This document shows, piece by piece, positions 25,091-34,800 of a DNA stretch of 64,000 nucleotides. Position 1 is the first letter of the stretch. Each line of letters opens with the position of its first letter. The translations under genes were made by a program, and so were the position numbers. Under the pieces are notes generated by a model. The model did no database searches. It was not told the origin of the DNA and saw only the letters and a list, made by a program, of their open reading frames with translations. Source of the stretch: Akkermansiaceae bacterium (GTDB lineage Bacteria; Verrucomicrobiota; Verrucomicrobiia; Verrucomicrobiales; Akkermansiaceae); NCBI GenBank assembly GCA_024233135.1, contig JACKPZ010000020.1, positions 12,973 through 76,972 on the forward strand. The letters are read 5' to 3'.

Positions 25091-27724
25091 ATGACCTCAA
25101 GACTCACGCTCCCCATCTTCTCTCTGCTGCTGGCCGGTCCGTTGACCGCCCAGAACCAGCTTTCGCTTTCCTCCCTCGATCTCTCGTCCGCCACCGCCGG
25201 CTGGGGAGCGCCGCGGGCCGACCGCTCGATCGACGGCAATCCCCTCCGCATCGGCGGGAAGACCTTCGAAAAAGGCATCGGCACGCATGCCGACGGCGTC
25301 ATCCGCCTGCGACTCGACGGAAAGGCCGAGCGTTTCACCGCCATGGTCGGCGTGGATGACGAAGTGGAGAGCGGTGCGTCGAGCGTCGTTTTCGAAGTCC
25401 GCGGCGACGGGAAAACCCTCTGGTCCAGCCCGACCTTGGGCGGCAAGGATCCGGCCAATCCGGTCGATGTGGACCTCACCGGCGTGACTCTGCTCACCCT
25501 GTTCTGCCACGGTGCCGGGAATGGAAACCGTGACGATCACGCCGACTGGGCCGACGCCACGATCACGTATCGGGGCGAAGCCCCCGTCATGGCCGACAAC
25601 CGGATCGTCCTTGAAACCGCGGACAGCGCCATGGTTCTCGAAATCTCCGGAGACACCGTTTACCGATCCTACTTCGGCGAAAAACTCACCCAAGCCTCCG
25701 ACAGCGCGTTCGCCCACTCCTCCCGTGGCCTCGTCTATCCGACACAATGGGATCTCCACGAAAGCGAAAACTCGATCGCCATCATCCAGGCCGACGGGAA
25801 GGCGTCACTCGACCTCCACTACCGGAACCACCGGGAGCGCAAGCTCAGCGACGACCAGAGCGAGTGGGTTGTCAGCATGGCCGACCCGCTCTACCCGGTC
25901 GAAGTCGACCTCCATTTCCTCGTTTCAAAATCCGAGAACGTAATTGAGCAATGGTCCGTCGTTAGAAACACCGGAGATAGGCCTATTACCGTCGAGCACG
26001 CAGCGTCCGGACTGCTTGAGTTCATGGCCGATCGCTATTTCCTCTCCTCCTTTACCGGCACCTGGGCGGCCGAGGGTCGGCTCCATGAGGAGGAACTCGT
26101 CAATGGCGTGAAGGAAATCCGCAGCCTCGCCGGCACCAAGGCCACCCAGCCGGGGCAGCCCGCGTTCGTGCTCTCGCTCGACGGCCCGGCGCAGGAGGAA
26201 AGCGGCGAGGTCGTTCTTGGTGCGCTCGCGTGGTCGGGAAACTGGCGGCTCCGTTTCGAGGTGAACGCCAACCATCGCCTCACCGCCGGAATCGGTTACG
26301 ATCCCTATCTCTCCCGCTACCAGCTCGCGAAGGGCGAAACCCTCGAAACCCCTCGCCTGATTCTCACCCACAGCAGCGCGGGCAAGGGTCCCGCTTCCCG
26401 CAACATCCACCGCTGGGCGCGGAAATACGGCATCCGCGGCGGTGACGAACCCCGCCGCATCCTGCTCAATTCGTGGGAAGGCGCCTACTTCGCCTTCGAC
26501 GACGCGCTCATCAAACGCATGATCACCGACGCCGCAAAGACCGGCATCGAACTGTTCGTTCTCGACGACGGATGGTTCGGCATGAAGCACCCGCGCAACA
26601 ACGACGCGGCCGGTCTCGGTGACTGGATGGTCAACACCAACAAGCTGAAGGGCGGCATCGAAGGTCTCATCGAGCATTCCAAAAAGGAAGGCATCGACTT
26701 CGGCATCTGGGTCGAACCCGAAATGGTCAATCCCAAGTCCGAGCTCTACGAGAACCACCCGGACTGGGTCATCGAACTGCCGGGCCGCGTGAACCGCGAG
26801 CAACGCAACCAGCTCGGCCTCGATCTCTCGAATCCCGCCGTCCAGGACTACATCTTCGGGGTTCTCGATGACCTCCTCACCACCCATCCGGGCATCAGCT
26901 ACGTGAAGTGGGACTGCAACCGCAACATCAGCGATCCGGGATCGAATCACCTCGCCGCCGACCGCCAGGAACGCCTCTACATCGATTACGTCCGCGGCTA
27001 CTACGACGTGCTTCGCCGGATCACGGAGAAGCACCCGGAGGTCGTTTTCCAGGCCTGCGCCTCCGGCGGCGGCCGCAACGACTACGGCGCGATGCGCTAC
27101 CATCACGAGTTCTGGACCAGCGACGACACCGACGCGATCGAACGGATCAAAATGCAGTGGTCGATCAACCACATCTTTCCGGCCATCGCCACCGCCGCGC
27201 ACGTGACCGAGGTGCCGAACCACCAGACCGGCCGCATCACGCCGATCAAGTTCCGCTTCGATGTCGCCATGACCGGGCGTCTCGGATTCGAACTCCGGCC
27301 CGAGCGCGTGCCCGCCGGGGACATGGCATTTTCAAACAAGGCGCTCGGCGAATACAAACGCATCCGCCCGATCGTCCAGCTCGGCGATCTCTACCGCCTG
27401 CGGTCCCCCTACGAGGGCGACACCTCGTCGCTAATGTATGTCCACGACGCCCAGGGCAAGCAACGCGCCGTGTTCTTCGCCTTCCTGATGGAACAACACG
27501 TCGGCGACGTCCACGGCCCGATCCAGCTCCGCGGGCTCGATCCCGCCAAGCGCTATCTCCTGAGGGAGATCAACCTCGCCGACCCCGCCAAGCCGATGTC
27601 CCGCTACCACGACCATGTCCTCGGCGGCGATTTCCTCATGAACCGTGGCCTCGACATCCCATGGAACAAGAAGGGCGACTATCAGAGTTTCGTGATCGAG
27701 CTCGAGGAAACCAACGCTCGCTGA
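25091..27724 (+). CDS. Alpha-galactosidase, GH36, with N-terminal NPCBM domain
   Basis: 877 residues, secreted (signal ends LLAGPLTAQ). Residues about 23-165 are an NPCBM carbohydrate-binding domain (FEKGIGTHADGVI). The GH36 supersandwich and TIM barrel follow. The nucleophile is Asp608 in YVKWDCNR and the acid/base is Asp678 in WTSDDTDAI, with the intervening CASGGGRNDYG motif typical of the family. GH36 enzymes remove terminal alpha-galactose from oligosaccharides and side chains. The gene is 126 bases after the GH43 gene and 19 bases before the GH51 gene, in the same operon. The length exceeds the usual ~730 residues because of the extra NPCBM module. Confidence 0.93.
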   Translation: MTSRLTLPIFSLLLAGPLTAQNQLSLSSLDLSSATAGWGAPRADRSIDGNPLRIGGKTFEKGIGTHADGVIRLRLDGKAERFTAMVGVDDEVESGASSVVFEVRGDGKTLWSSPTLGGKDPANPVDVDLTGVTLLTLFCHGAGNGNRDDHADWADATITYRGEAPVMADNRIVLETADSAMVLEISGDTVYRSYFGEKLTQASDSAFAHSSRGLVYPTQWDLHESENSIAIIQADGKASLDLHYRNHRERKLSDDQSEWVVSMADPLYPVEVDLHFLVSKSENVIEQWSVVRNTGDRPITVEHAASGLLEFMADRYFLSSFTGTWAAEGRLHEEELVNGVKEIRSLAGTKATQPGQPAFVLSLDGPAQEESGEVVLGALAWSGNWRLRFEVNANHRLTAGIGYDPYLSRYQLAKGETLETPRLILTHSSAGKGPASRNIHRWARKYGIRGGDEPRRILLNSWEGAYFAFDDALIKRMITDAAKTGIELFVLDDGWFGMKHPRNNDAAGLGDWMVNTNKLKGGIEGLIEHSKKEGIDFGIWVEPEMVNPKSELYENHPDWVIELPGRVNREQRNQLGLDLSNPAVQDYIFGVLDDLLTTHPGISYVKWDCNRNISDPGSNHLAADRQERLYIDYVRGYYDVLRRITEKHPEVVFQACASGGGRNDYGAMRYHHEFWTSDDTDAIERIKMQWSINHIFPAIATAAHVTEVPNHQTGRITPIKFRFDVAMTGRLGFELRPERVPAGDMAFSNKALGEYKRIRPIVQLGDLYRLRSPYEGDTSSLMYVHDAQGKQRAVFFAFLMEQHVGDVHGPIQLRGLDPAKRYLLREINLADPAKPMSRYHDHVLGGDFLMNRGLDIPWNKKGDYQSFVIELEETNAR

Positions 27725-27743
27725 GGCCATCCACAGACGATTC

Positions 27744-30134
27744 ATGAAATTGAAATCCGCTTCCCGACTCCTCGTCGCCACGGCATTGGCCACCCTCTCC
27801 GCCCATGCGGGCGAAGCCTCGATCTCCATCGACACCACCCGGACCGGCCACAAGGTCTCGCCACTTCTCTGGGGCATCTTTTTCGAGGACATCAATCTCT
27901 CCGCCGATGGAGGACTCTATCCGGAACTCGTCCGCAACCGTTCATTCGAAGGACGGGACGAGTTGCAGTTCTGGAACCTCGTTTCCCGCTCCGACAGCAA
28001 GCCCGGGCAATCCTCGCTTGATGCCACCCGCCCGCTCAACGCCTACAACCGGAACTCGCTTCTCGTGAAACCCGGTGGCGGCTGCGTGCTGGAGAACCCC
28101 GGCTACTGGGGCATGAACTTCGTGGCTGGCGACGCATACCACTTCCAGATCGCCGCCCGCGCGGGCGACGGTTTCGGGGGAACCCTCACCGTCCAGCTCT
28201 GCGATGCGTCCGGCGAGGTCATCGGCTCCGGAGAAATCTCCGGCATCGGCACGCAGTGGGATTTCCACTCGCTCACGCTCAAGCCTTCCAAATCCGACCC
28301 CGCCGGCAAACTGCGGATCCTCATTCCGGAGGGCGGCGAGGTCTCGCTCGACATGATTTCCCTGATGCCGGCGAAGACCTGGAAGGGCCACGGCCTCCGC
28401 AGCGATCTCGCCGAATCGATGGACGCGCTCAAACCGGCGTTCTTCCGTTTCCCCGGCGGCTGCTGGGTCGAGGGCGACGACATGGCCCACGCCTACCGTT
28501 GGAAGGAAACCATCGGCGACGTTGCCTCCCGCACGCCGCTCTACAACGTGTGGGACTACACCGCCACCCACGGCATCGGTTACCACGAGTATCTCCAGCT
28601 TTCCGAAGACCTCGGCGCGGAGCCGCTGTTCTGCATCAACGTCGGCATGTCCCACACGGAGTCCATCCCCATGGGCCGCATGGGCGAGTGGGTGCAGGAC
28701 TCTCTCGACGCCATCGAATACGCGAACGGCCCGGTCGATTCGGTGTGGGGCTCGCTTCGTGCGAAAAACGGGCACCCCGAGCCGTTCAACCTCCGCTACG
28801 TCGAGATCGGCAACGAGAATGGCGGCGCGAACTACGCCGAACGCTGGCCTCTGTTCGTAAAGGCCATCAAGGACAGGTATCCCGAGATCATCCTCATCGC
28901 GAATTTCTGGGAGGGCTCATACCCGAAGGATCCGATGCCGGAGATCGTGGACGAGCATTACTACGAAACCCCCGAGACCTTCATGCGGAAGGCATCGCAA
29001 TACGACAGCTACGACCGCAACGGCCCGAAGATTTTCGTGGGCGAATATGCCGCAACCAAACGTGCGGGGCAGGGCAATCTCCGGTCCGCCATCGGAGAAG
29101 CTGCCTTCATGACCGGGCTCGAACGGAACTCGGATGTCGTGGCGATGGCCGCCTACGCCCCCTTGTTCACCAACGTGAACCACAGGGCGTGGAACCCTGA
29201 CCTGATCAACTTCGACAGCTCGAATTGGTATGGGATTCCCAGCTACCACGTGCAGCGGCTTTTCAGCCTGAACACCGGCGACGTGACCCTGCCCATCGAT
29301 GTCCGGTGCGAGGAAATCCCCCAGCCGGAACCGCGCGGCATGGTGGGGCTTGGAACCTGGAATTCCCATGCCGAATTCAAGGATCTCAAGGTGACCGCAC
29401 CGGACGGAACGGTTCTTGTCGGCCCCGGCGCCACCCATGGAACCGACGGATGGACCTTGGTGGGCGATGGCGAATGGAGCGCGGGGGACGGCGTCCTGCG
29501 GCAGAGCGTGGAGAAACCACGCATTCGCGCCTTGATGGGCGACAAGTCGTGGAAGGACTACACCATCGAACTCAAAGCCCGGAAGATCAGCGGGCGCGAA
29601 GGTTTCGTCGTGTTGTTCCACAATCAGGATCTCGAAGGCCGGACATCATGGAACATCGGAGGATGGGACAATCGCTACTCGGGGCTCGGACTCGGCGACA
29701 TGGATGAGCGCAAGGACTTCAGCGTCGAAACCGGACGCTGGTATGACGTGAAGGTGGAACTCGAAGGCAACCGCGTGCGCTGCTCCATCGATGGCGAGGT
29801 CATCCATGACTTCACGCGTCCCGCGCTGACCACCCGGACGATTTACGCGAGTGCGACGCGCGATTCGGCAAGCGGCGACCTGCTTCTCAAGGTGGTCAAC
29901 ACCGCCGCCGATGCGACGGAAACCACCATCGACCTCAAGGGACTCGCAACATCCGCCGCAAGGGCAACGGCAACGGTTCTCACCTCCACCGATCCTCTCG
30001 ATGAGAACTCGCTCGAAGAGCCCGACAAGGTTTCCCCGAAAAAAGAAACCTTCGCCGTCTCCGGCGCTTCGTTCGCCCGCACCCTGCCGGGCAATTCTCT
30101 CACCGTGATCAGGATCCCGGCCGGGAAGCACTGA
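27744..30134 (+). CDS. Alpha-L-arabinofuranosidase, GH51, multidomain
   Basis: 796 residues with a signal peptide (ends LSAHAGE). Residues about 27-60 match the N-terminal beta strand of GH51 (GHKVSPLLWGIFFEDIN). A CBM4/9-like insertion spans about 80-215, and the TIM barrel runs about 215-500. The acid/base is Glu358 in EIGNENGG and the nucleophile is probably Glu434 in FVGEYAATK. Residues 535-690 form a LamG/concanavalin-like insert (GREGFVVLFHNQD), as in the plant/actinobacterial type of GH51. The reaction is release of terminal alpha-L-arabinofuranose from arabinan, arabinoxylan or arabinogalactan. It is last in the rightward operon, and its stop is 6 bases from the convergent GH43 gene. 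Confidence 0.92.
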   Translation: MKLKSASRLLVATALATLSAHAGEASISIDTTRTGHKVSPLLWGIFFEDINLSADGGLYPELVRNRSFEGRDELQFWNLVSRSDSKPGQSSLDATRPLNAYNRNSLLVKPGGGCVLENPGYWGMNFVAGDAYHFQIAARAGDGFGGTLTVQLCDASGEVIGSGEISGIGTQWDFHSLTLKPSKSDPAGKLRILIPEGGEVSLDMISLMPAKTWKGHGLRSDLAESMDALKPAFFRFPGGCWVEGDDMAHAYRWKETIGDVASRTPLYNVWDYTATHGIGYHEYLQLSEDLGAEPLFCINVGMSHTESIPMGRMGEWVQDSLDAIEYANGPVDSVWGSLRAKNGHPEPFNLRYVEIGNENGGANYAERWPLFVKAIKDRYPEIILIANFWEGSYPKDPMPEIVDEHYYETPETFMRKASQYDSYDRNGPKIFVGEYAATKRAGQGNLRSAIGEAAFMTGLERNSDVVAMAAYAPLFTNVNHRAWNPDLINFDSSNWYGIPSYHVQRLFSLNTGDVTLPIDVRCEEIPQPEPRGMVGLGTWNSHAEFKDLKVTAPDGTVLVGPGATHGTDGWTLVGDGEWSAGDGVLRQSVEKPRIRALMGDKSWKDYTIELKARKISGREGFVVLFHNQDLEGRTSWNIGGWDNRYSGLGLGDMDERKDFSVETGRWYDVKVELEGNRVRCSIDGEVIHDFTRPALTTRTIYASATRDSASGDLLLKVVNTAADATETTIDLKGLATSAARATATVLTSTDPLDENSLEEPDKVSPKKETFAVSGASFARTLPGNSLTVIRIPAGKH

Positions 30135-30140
30135 TCAGGA

Positions 30141-31529
30141 TCACTCCATCACCGCCCATTCGAAGATTCCGACGTCCTTGCCTTCCACATCATCAGGAAA
30201 GGCAAGGCGGAGGAAGCGGGCGGTGGCGGGCTTGTCGATCCGGATCGGCGAACCCGTGGCGGGGGATTCACCGAAGTCGGCTAGGGTTTCCCACTGTTCC
30301 CCGTCACCGGAGACCTCCACTTTGAAACGATACGACTTCCACGCGTATTCGGGGCGGATGATCTGGCGTGAGAACGAACGCTCGGCACCGAGGTCGATCT
30401 GAAGCCAAGCGGCCTTTTCGGATTCGTCCGGCATCCACAGCGTGGCGTAGTTCGCGTCCGTCACGAATCCCGCCCGGCGGTTCGGCGAACGCTCGCTGGA
30501 GGCGGTCACCTTGGAACCGATCGCCAGGCTCTTCGTTTCTTCACGGCCCTGGACAAGCGGCGGTCCCTCGTGGGTGGGCCCCACCACTTCCATCGTTCCC
30601 TCCGTGGAAAACTTCAGCTCGTCCACGCAGGTCTGGCGGCCGATGAACCCGGGATCGAAGGGAATGCTGTGGCGGTGATAGAGGATGTAATCCTTCCCGT
30701 CCTGGCGGAACACCGAGTGGTGGCCGGGACTCACCACGTTGATCGCCTTGTCGGTCCTGAGGATCGGGCTGTTGGACGGCTCGGCGAAGGGGCCGTAGGG
30801 ATTGTCGCCGACGGCGTAGTGGATCTGATAGGTGTCCTTGATCGTGATGCCGTCGGAATACATCAGGAAATACTTCCCGTGGCGTTTCACCATGTGGGGG
30901 CCCTCGAAGTAGTGCGTCGGCGTGACGTCCTTCGGTTCGTCCACGAAGCTCTTGAGATCGTCCGAGAGACGCCCGACCCAGCATTTCCCGTTCTTCCAGC
31001 CGTGGCCGGAACCCCAGTAGATGTAAACCGCCTTGTCGTCATCAACGAAGATCTCGGCGTCGATCATGTGATAGCCGGGCTTGTATTCCCGCTCGATGAA
31101 GGGTTTGTCGCCTCGGGTGTTCCTCCACGGACCGAGCGGATGGTCCGCCACGCCGAGCCAGACCTCGTTGCCGACGGAAATGGCCATCAGGAAACGCCCA
31201 TCGGGCAGGCGGTCCACCGACGGTGCCCAAACCGCGGAGGGGCCCGATGTCTTGCTGGTGCAGGCGGCCTTGGTTGGCCAGTTCACCACGCGGTAGGTCC
31301 AGTTCTTGTGGTCGGCGGACTCCCAGCAGCCGAGGGTTTCGCCACCCCACGGGTCGAGCGTGGCATAGATGTAGCGTTTGCCCTCGTGGAGGACGCTGGA
31401 CGGATCCGCGTAGTAGCCGGGAAGGATCGGATTAGCGGAATTCGGCGCCTGGCCGGAAAGGAGTTCGTCCGCGGACAGGGTGGATGCGGCGATCATGGTT
31501 GTGAGGATGGTCAGGATGGAGGTTTTCAT
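30141..31529 (-). CDS. Glycoside hydrolase family 43 enzyme with F5/8C-type carbohydrate-binding domain
   Basis: 462 residues, signal peptide to about residue 20. GH43 motifs: Asp42 in YYADPSSVL, HMIDAEIFVDDD (modulator Asp) and YFEGPHMVKR (acid Glu). The extra Trp-rich segment and SDGITIKDTYQIHYAVG fit the arabinanase/galactosidase-like GH43 group. Residues about 335-460 form a discoidin-like (F5/8 type C) module (IGSKVTASSERSPNRRAG, ARFLRLAF). The ATG at 31529 gives the signal peptide; the longer frame starts in non-coding sequence. It is 34 bases downstream of the IS-disrupted beta-helix gene, so its expression may now be polar or driven from within the IS. Confidence 0.88.
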   Translation of the reverse strand: MKTSILTILTTMIAASTLSADELLSGQAPNSANPILPGYYADPSSVLHEGKRYIYATLDPWGGETLGCWESADHKNWTYRVVNWPTKAACTSKTSGPSAVWAPSVDRLPDGRFLMAISVGNEVWLGVADHPLGPWRNTRGDKPFIEREYKPGYHMIDAEIFVDDDKAVYIYWGSGHGWKNGKCWVGRLSDDLKSFVDEPKDVTPTHYFEGPHMVKRHGKYFLMYSDGITIKDTYQIHYAVGDNPYGPFAEPSNSPILRTDKAINVVSPGHHSVFRQDGKDYILYHRHSIPFDPGFIGRQTCVDELKFSTEGTMEVVGPTHEGPPLVQGREETKSLAIGSKVTASSERSPNRRAGFVTDANYATLWMPDESEKAAWLQIDLGAERSFSRQIIRPEYAWKSYRFKVEVSGDGEQWETLADFGESPATGSPIRIDKPATARFLRLAFPDDVEGKDVGIFEWAVME

Positions 31530-32818
31530 GACGTGGCTATATTGCGGAAATAGGAGGGTGGTTTTACTTCTTGTCGCCCGCGACACCGCTGGGAGGCAGA
31601 CCCCACGAACCGGGAGAAGCTCGAAACGCCGAGTCCTCGAAGCTTCGAGAAACCGACTCGAACTTGCAACCCTCCAACCGACTGCTGGTGATGACCGGAG
31701 AGTCCACGATGCCGTTTTCAAGCGTGACATGCTTCGTCGGTGCCGGACGGATCGGGCTGCTCATTTCCGCGTGCTCGGGCATGCCGAAACCGAACATGAT
31801 GGGCAGCGCCGGAATGGAGGCAGCTCCGGCCTGGGAAGTGAGTTTTACCCGGTGGTTTTCCCCGGCGATCGTGGCAACCGCATGAACCAGGGATTCCGGT
31901 GCCTTGCCGGTGAGTTCGAGTTCCACCTCGGAATCCCTCCCGCCACGAAGGTAGAGCAGCGGGCCATGGGCGATGTCGCCCCGGCTGCGGCGCACGATCG
32001 TGTTCGAGCCGATCAGGTAGGCGCGCTCGCAGCCACGGGCGACGCAGTTTTCGATGACCGTCTTGGTTTTGGCATCGTCCTGCGCGCCGATCTCGAATCC
32101 CGCCCGCGTGTTGATTGCCGTGCAATTCACAAGCGTCACGCTTCCCGCGCCCCCATAGGTGCGGAACCCGTCCTCGGTCAGCGCCTTCACGTATCCCGGT
32201 GTGATCGCGTAGCGTCCGTCGCGGTTTTGATAGACGGACCGGAACCCCAGTTCGAATGCCGGGCCGGATTTGTCGGACAGCATCTCGTTGGTGGAACGCA
32301 TCACGCCTTCCGCGTAGCAATCCTCCAGGCGGATGCCATCGCCCTGCTGGATGTAGAAGCAATGGCCGAACGCCCGGTTGAACACCTTGCAGCGTCGCAG
32401 CGTGGTGCCTGTCCCCAGAACCCGCACGCCGCCTTGCTTCGAGGTCGGAACCAGATTCGGGCGCCCCTTGCCGAGCAGGTCTCCGTAGCCGAACGGATAG
32501 GAGCCGCGAAGGCGGAGGGTCACATCCTCCAACGTGTTGCCCTCGCCATTGAGGCAGATCATGGTCGCACCGCCCTGCTTCCCGTCCTCGCAATCACTGC
32601 GGATCGAGAGCCCGGTGAGCTGGTCCCCTGGCTGGAGCCAGTGCCGGGCGGATTTAAGTTATGATGCGGTGGTTCGGGTGGCTGGTGGTTTCTGTTCGGT
32701 TGGTTCCGCCCTTGGAGGAAAGTTGTCCACAAGGTTCCGGCGCGAGAATGGGCCGGGACGAAGCTCGTCGGAGCGACGGGTTCTTGTGGGCAACTTTCCG
32801 GGGTTGGTTTTCATCTTT

Positions 32819-33685
32819 TCAGGCCGCTTCGGCAAGCGCGGGCTGCGGACGGTAGATCGACCAGGGCGTGGCGTATCCGAGCGCCTCGTGGATTCGCTCC
32901 CGGTTGTAGCCGGCCATCCACCGCCTGACGCCGGCCTCCAGCTGAGCCAGATTCCGGTAGTCCCGCAGATAGATGTCCTCGCATTTCAGGCTGCGCCACA
33001 GCCGCTCGATGAAAACGTTGTCCATCCAGCGCCCCTTGCCGTCCATGCTGACCCTCACACCGAGATCCTCCAGTGAGCCGGTCCAGTCCCGGCTGGTGAA
33101 CTGGCAGCCCTGGTCGGTGTTGAAGATGTCGGGCACCTGCCCGGCGACCTCCACGGCTTCGGCAAGCGCCTCCAGGCAGAAACGCGTGTCGGCGGTGTTG
33201 GAGATCCGCCACGAGAGCACCGCGCGGCTTTTCCAGTCCATGATGGCAACGAGGTAGGCGAAGCCGCGGCCCATCGGGATGTAGGTGATGTCCGCGCACC
33301 AGACTTCGTCAGGCGCGGACACCTCCCGGTCCCGCAGCAGGTAGGGATACTTGCGGTGGGACTTGTCCGGAATGCTGGTGCGGGGCTTCGGCGTGACGGC
33401 GGCAATGCCCATGATCTCCATGAGACGCCTCACACGTTTGCGACCGATCTCCCAGCCGCGCTTGCGCAGCTCCACGGCAAGCTTGCGCTGGCCGTAAACC
33501 GGCCAGCGGGTGTGCAGCTCGTCGAGATCGCGCATGATGGCGCGGTCCTCGTCGTTGATCCGATCCTGCGGATCGAGGCGGTTGCGATTGACCCCAAGCA
33601 TGGCGGCCTGTTTGCGGATGCTGAGCCGGGGATGGTTCTTCTCGATCATGGTCTTTCGTTCAGATCGATCCCCAGCTCCCCGCAC
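32819..33685 (-). CDS. IS3-family transposase OrfB (DDE catalytic domain)
   Basis: About 288 codons in the -1 frame relative to OrfA. It has the HTH_21 region near the start (KNHPRLSIRKQAAMLGVNR) and an rve-type DDE core: Asp in VWCADITYIPM, Asp in FNTDQGCQFTS, and Glu in VFIERLWRSLKCEDIYL, followed by the conserved YNRERIHEALGY. An internal ATG could start OrfB alone near 33649, but the fusion with OrfA is the expected active form. The frame is intact, so the element may still be mobile. Confidence 0.92.
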   Translation of the reverse strand: MRGAGDRSERKTMIEKNHPRLSIRKQAAMLGVNRNRLDPQDRINDEDRAIMRDLDELHTRWPVYGQRKLAVELRKRGWEIGRKRVRRLMEIMGIAAVTPKPRTSIPDKSHRKYPYLLRDREVSAPDEVWCADITYIPMGRGFAYLVAIMDWKSRAVLSWRISNTADTRFCLEALAEAVEVAGQVPDIFNTDQGCQFTSRDWTGSLEDLGVRVSMDGKGRWMDNVFIERLWRSLKCEDIYLRDYRNLAQLEAGVRRWMAGYNRERIHEALGYATPWSIYRPQPALAEAA

Positions 33686-33987
33686 TTTTTTTCGAGAAAC
33701 TCCTTCTCGATGACCAGTTGTCCGACCTTGCGCTCCAGCCGTTCGCGGTCGCGCTCGGCCTTGCGCGCCTCATCGCCGCCCGTCTTCGCCGAGGCGAAGA
33801 CCTCGGGCAGACGTTCCTGGAGTTCCTTCTTCCATTGGCTGACCTGCACGGGATGAATCCCTTCATCCTGCGCGATCTGGTTGACGGTTTTGATTTGCTT
33901 GAGCGCCTCGAGGGCCACCCGCGCCTTGAATTCGGCGCTGTGTGTTCTTCTCTTCTTTTTCACGGTTCTTCGGTTGGCTGATGCCAC
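33646..33987 (-). CDS. IS3-family transposase OrfA
   Basis: 113 residues. A basic N-terminus is followed by a helix-turn-helix of the HTH_Tnp_1 type (HSAEFKARVALEALK, TVNQIAQDEGIHPVQVSQWK) and then a leucine-zipper-like coiled coil (RERLERKVGQLVIEKEFLEK). OrfA binds the IS ends and, alone, tends to repress transposition. It overlaps OrfB, and the active transposase is expected to be the OrfAB fusion made by -1 frameshifting at 33685-33691. Confidence 0.9.
   Translation of the reverse strand: MASANRRTVKKKRRTHSAEFKARVALEALKQIKTVNQIAQDEGIHPVQVSQWKKELQERLPEVFASAKTGGDEARKAERDRERLERKVGQLVIEKEFLEKKCGELGIDLNERP
33685..33691 (-). promoter_or_regulatory. Programmed -1 frameshift heptamer (A AAA AAG)
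   Basis: On the minus strand the codons GAA AAA AAG of OrfA contain A AAA AAG in the correct phase. A -1 slip enters the OrfB frame directly (next codons GTG CGG GGA). This is the usual IS3-family device for making the OrfAB transposase. Confidence 0.8.
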
Positions 33988-34437
33988 CCGAATCCTACCA
34001 CATCATAACAAGCGCGCTGGCTCCGTTTGGCGGGACCGGCTCACGGTGATGGTGTTGTTCGATCCGGACACCACGAAGGTGCAGTGGTAGCCGCTCTTCG
34101 GCGCCTTGGCATAGAGCGCGGTATTCACCACGACTTCCGCGCCCTCGCAATCGATCCGGTTGCCGCTGCCGGTGAATGAAAAGAACGGCAGGACGGCGCG
34201 AGGGTCCGCCGGGTCCAACGCTTTCGCGATCTCGGAAAACCGCGCATCGGTTAGATAGTCGGCCATCATGTAGACACCCGGCTTCAAGCGGATGTGACGG
34301 CTATTGCCCGCAGAGACATTGGCAAGTTGGTCGATGCTCGCTACTTCAGTGACTTCGGCCTTTGACGCGGCCGCAAGTCCGAGCAGCGAGATGCCGATAC
34401 ATCTCATGAATTTGTCTGAATGTTGCAGCTTCCTCAT

Positions 34438-34800
34438 TTGGGTGTGTTTTACCATCATGTTGGTTGCGGAATTGCGATCGTCATACAGGATGAAACAGGA
34501 CGGACTTTCCGATTGTAGGGCCCTGCCAGATTTTGGACCGAGGAAGATTGTTTACACTGGTTAACATTGGGGGTGGGTGCAATTGCCCCAACGTATTTGC
34601 CCCTCTCGTCTTCACGATCTTGGATGACGTTTCGTCTCCTCTAGAGCCGAGAACCTCGGATTAAACGTCAGCGTGTACCGATCAGAGGAAACGCTCGTAG
34701 AATTCGAGTTTCCGCCCCCATACCAGGGAAGAAGACAGAAGCAGAAAAGGGCGGGTGGATTGTCAGATTCCGAAGACCGGTAATGTTTCTTTAACCCCTA
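34438..34800. other. Intergenic region upstream of the beta-helix gene, up to the IS5 element
   Basis: About 360 bases of lower GC than the neighbours. It contains the imperfect palindrome at 34550-34565. No supported gene is present. Its right end joins the IS5 element at a TA dinucleotide. Confidence 0.5.
34550..34565. promoter_or_regulatory. Imperfect LacI-operator-like palindrome
   Basis: GTTTACACTGGTTAAC is an imperfect inverted repeat similar to the KTTAC-N4-GTAAC sites at 3324, 19503 and 20701. It lies about 110 bases upstream of the disrupted beta-helix gene and the GH43 gene behind it. Confidence 0.38.

Larger units (their letters stand above)
32616..34043 (-). mobile_element. IS3-family insertion sequence, complete
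   Basis: 1,428 bases with 5'-TG...CA-3' ends and imperfect terminal inverted repeats (TGAGCTGGTCCC at the left, TGAGCCGGTCCC at the right read inward, then GGAGCCAG in both). CGG at 32613-32615 and 34044-34046 is the 3-base target duplication typical of the family. It encodes overlapping OrfA and OrfB with an A6G slippery heptamer. It has inserted in the beta-helix gene. Confidence 0.93.
31564..34437 (-). pseudogene. Secreted beta-helix protein interrupted by an IS3-family element
   Basis: The two halves of one gene are split by the IS at 32616-34043. The 5' half (34437 down to 34044) encodes a signal peptide (LLGLAAASKAEV) and GVYMMADYLTDARF up to GSNNTIT. The 3' half (32615 down to 31564) continues GLSIRSD, GEGNTLEDVTLRL, GYGDLLGKG and RAFGHCFYIQQGDG. 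Removing the IS and one copy of a 3-base duplication (CCG on this strand) restores the frame as ITGLS, matching the paralogue at 1-830. Starts at 34458, 34437 or 34407 are possible. The full product would be about 480 residues. The insertion looks recent, because both halves are otherwise intact. Neither half is likely to be functional. Confidence 0.88.
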
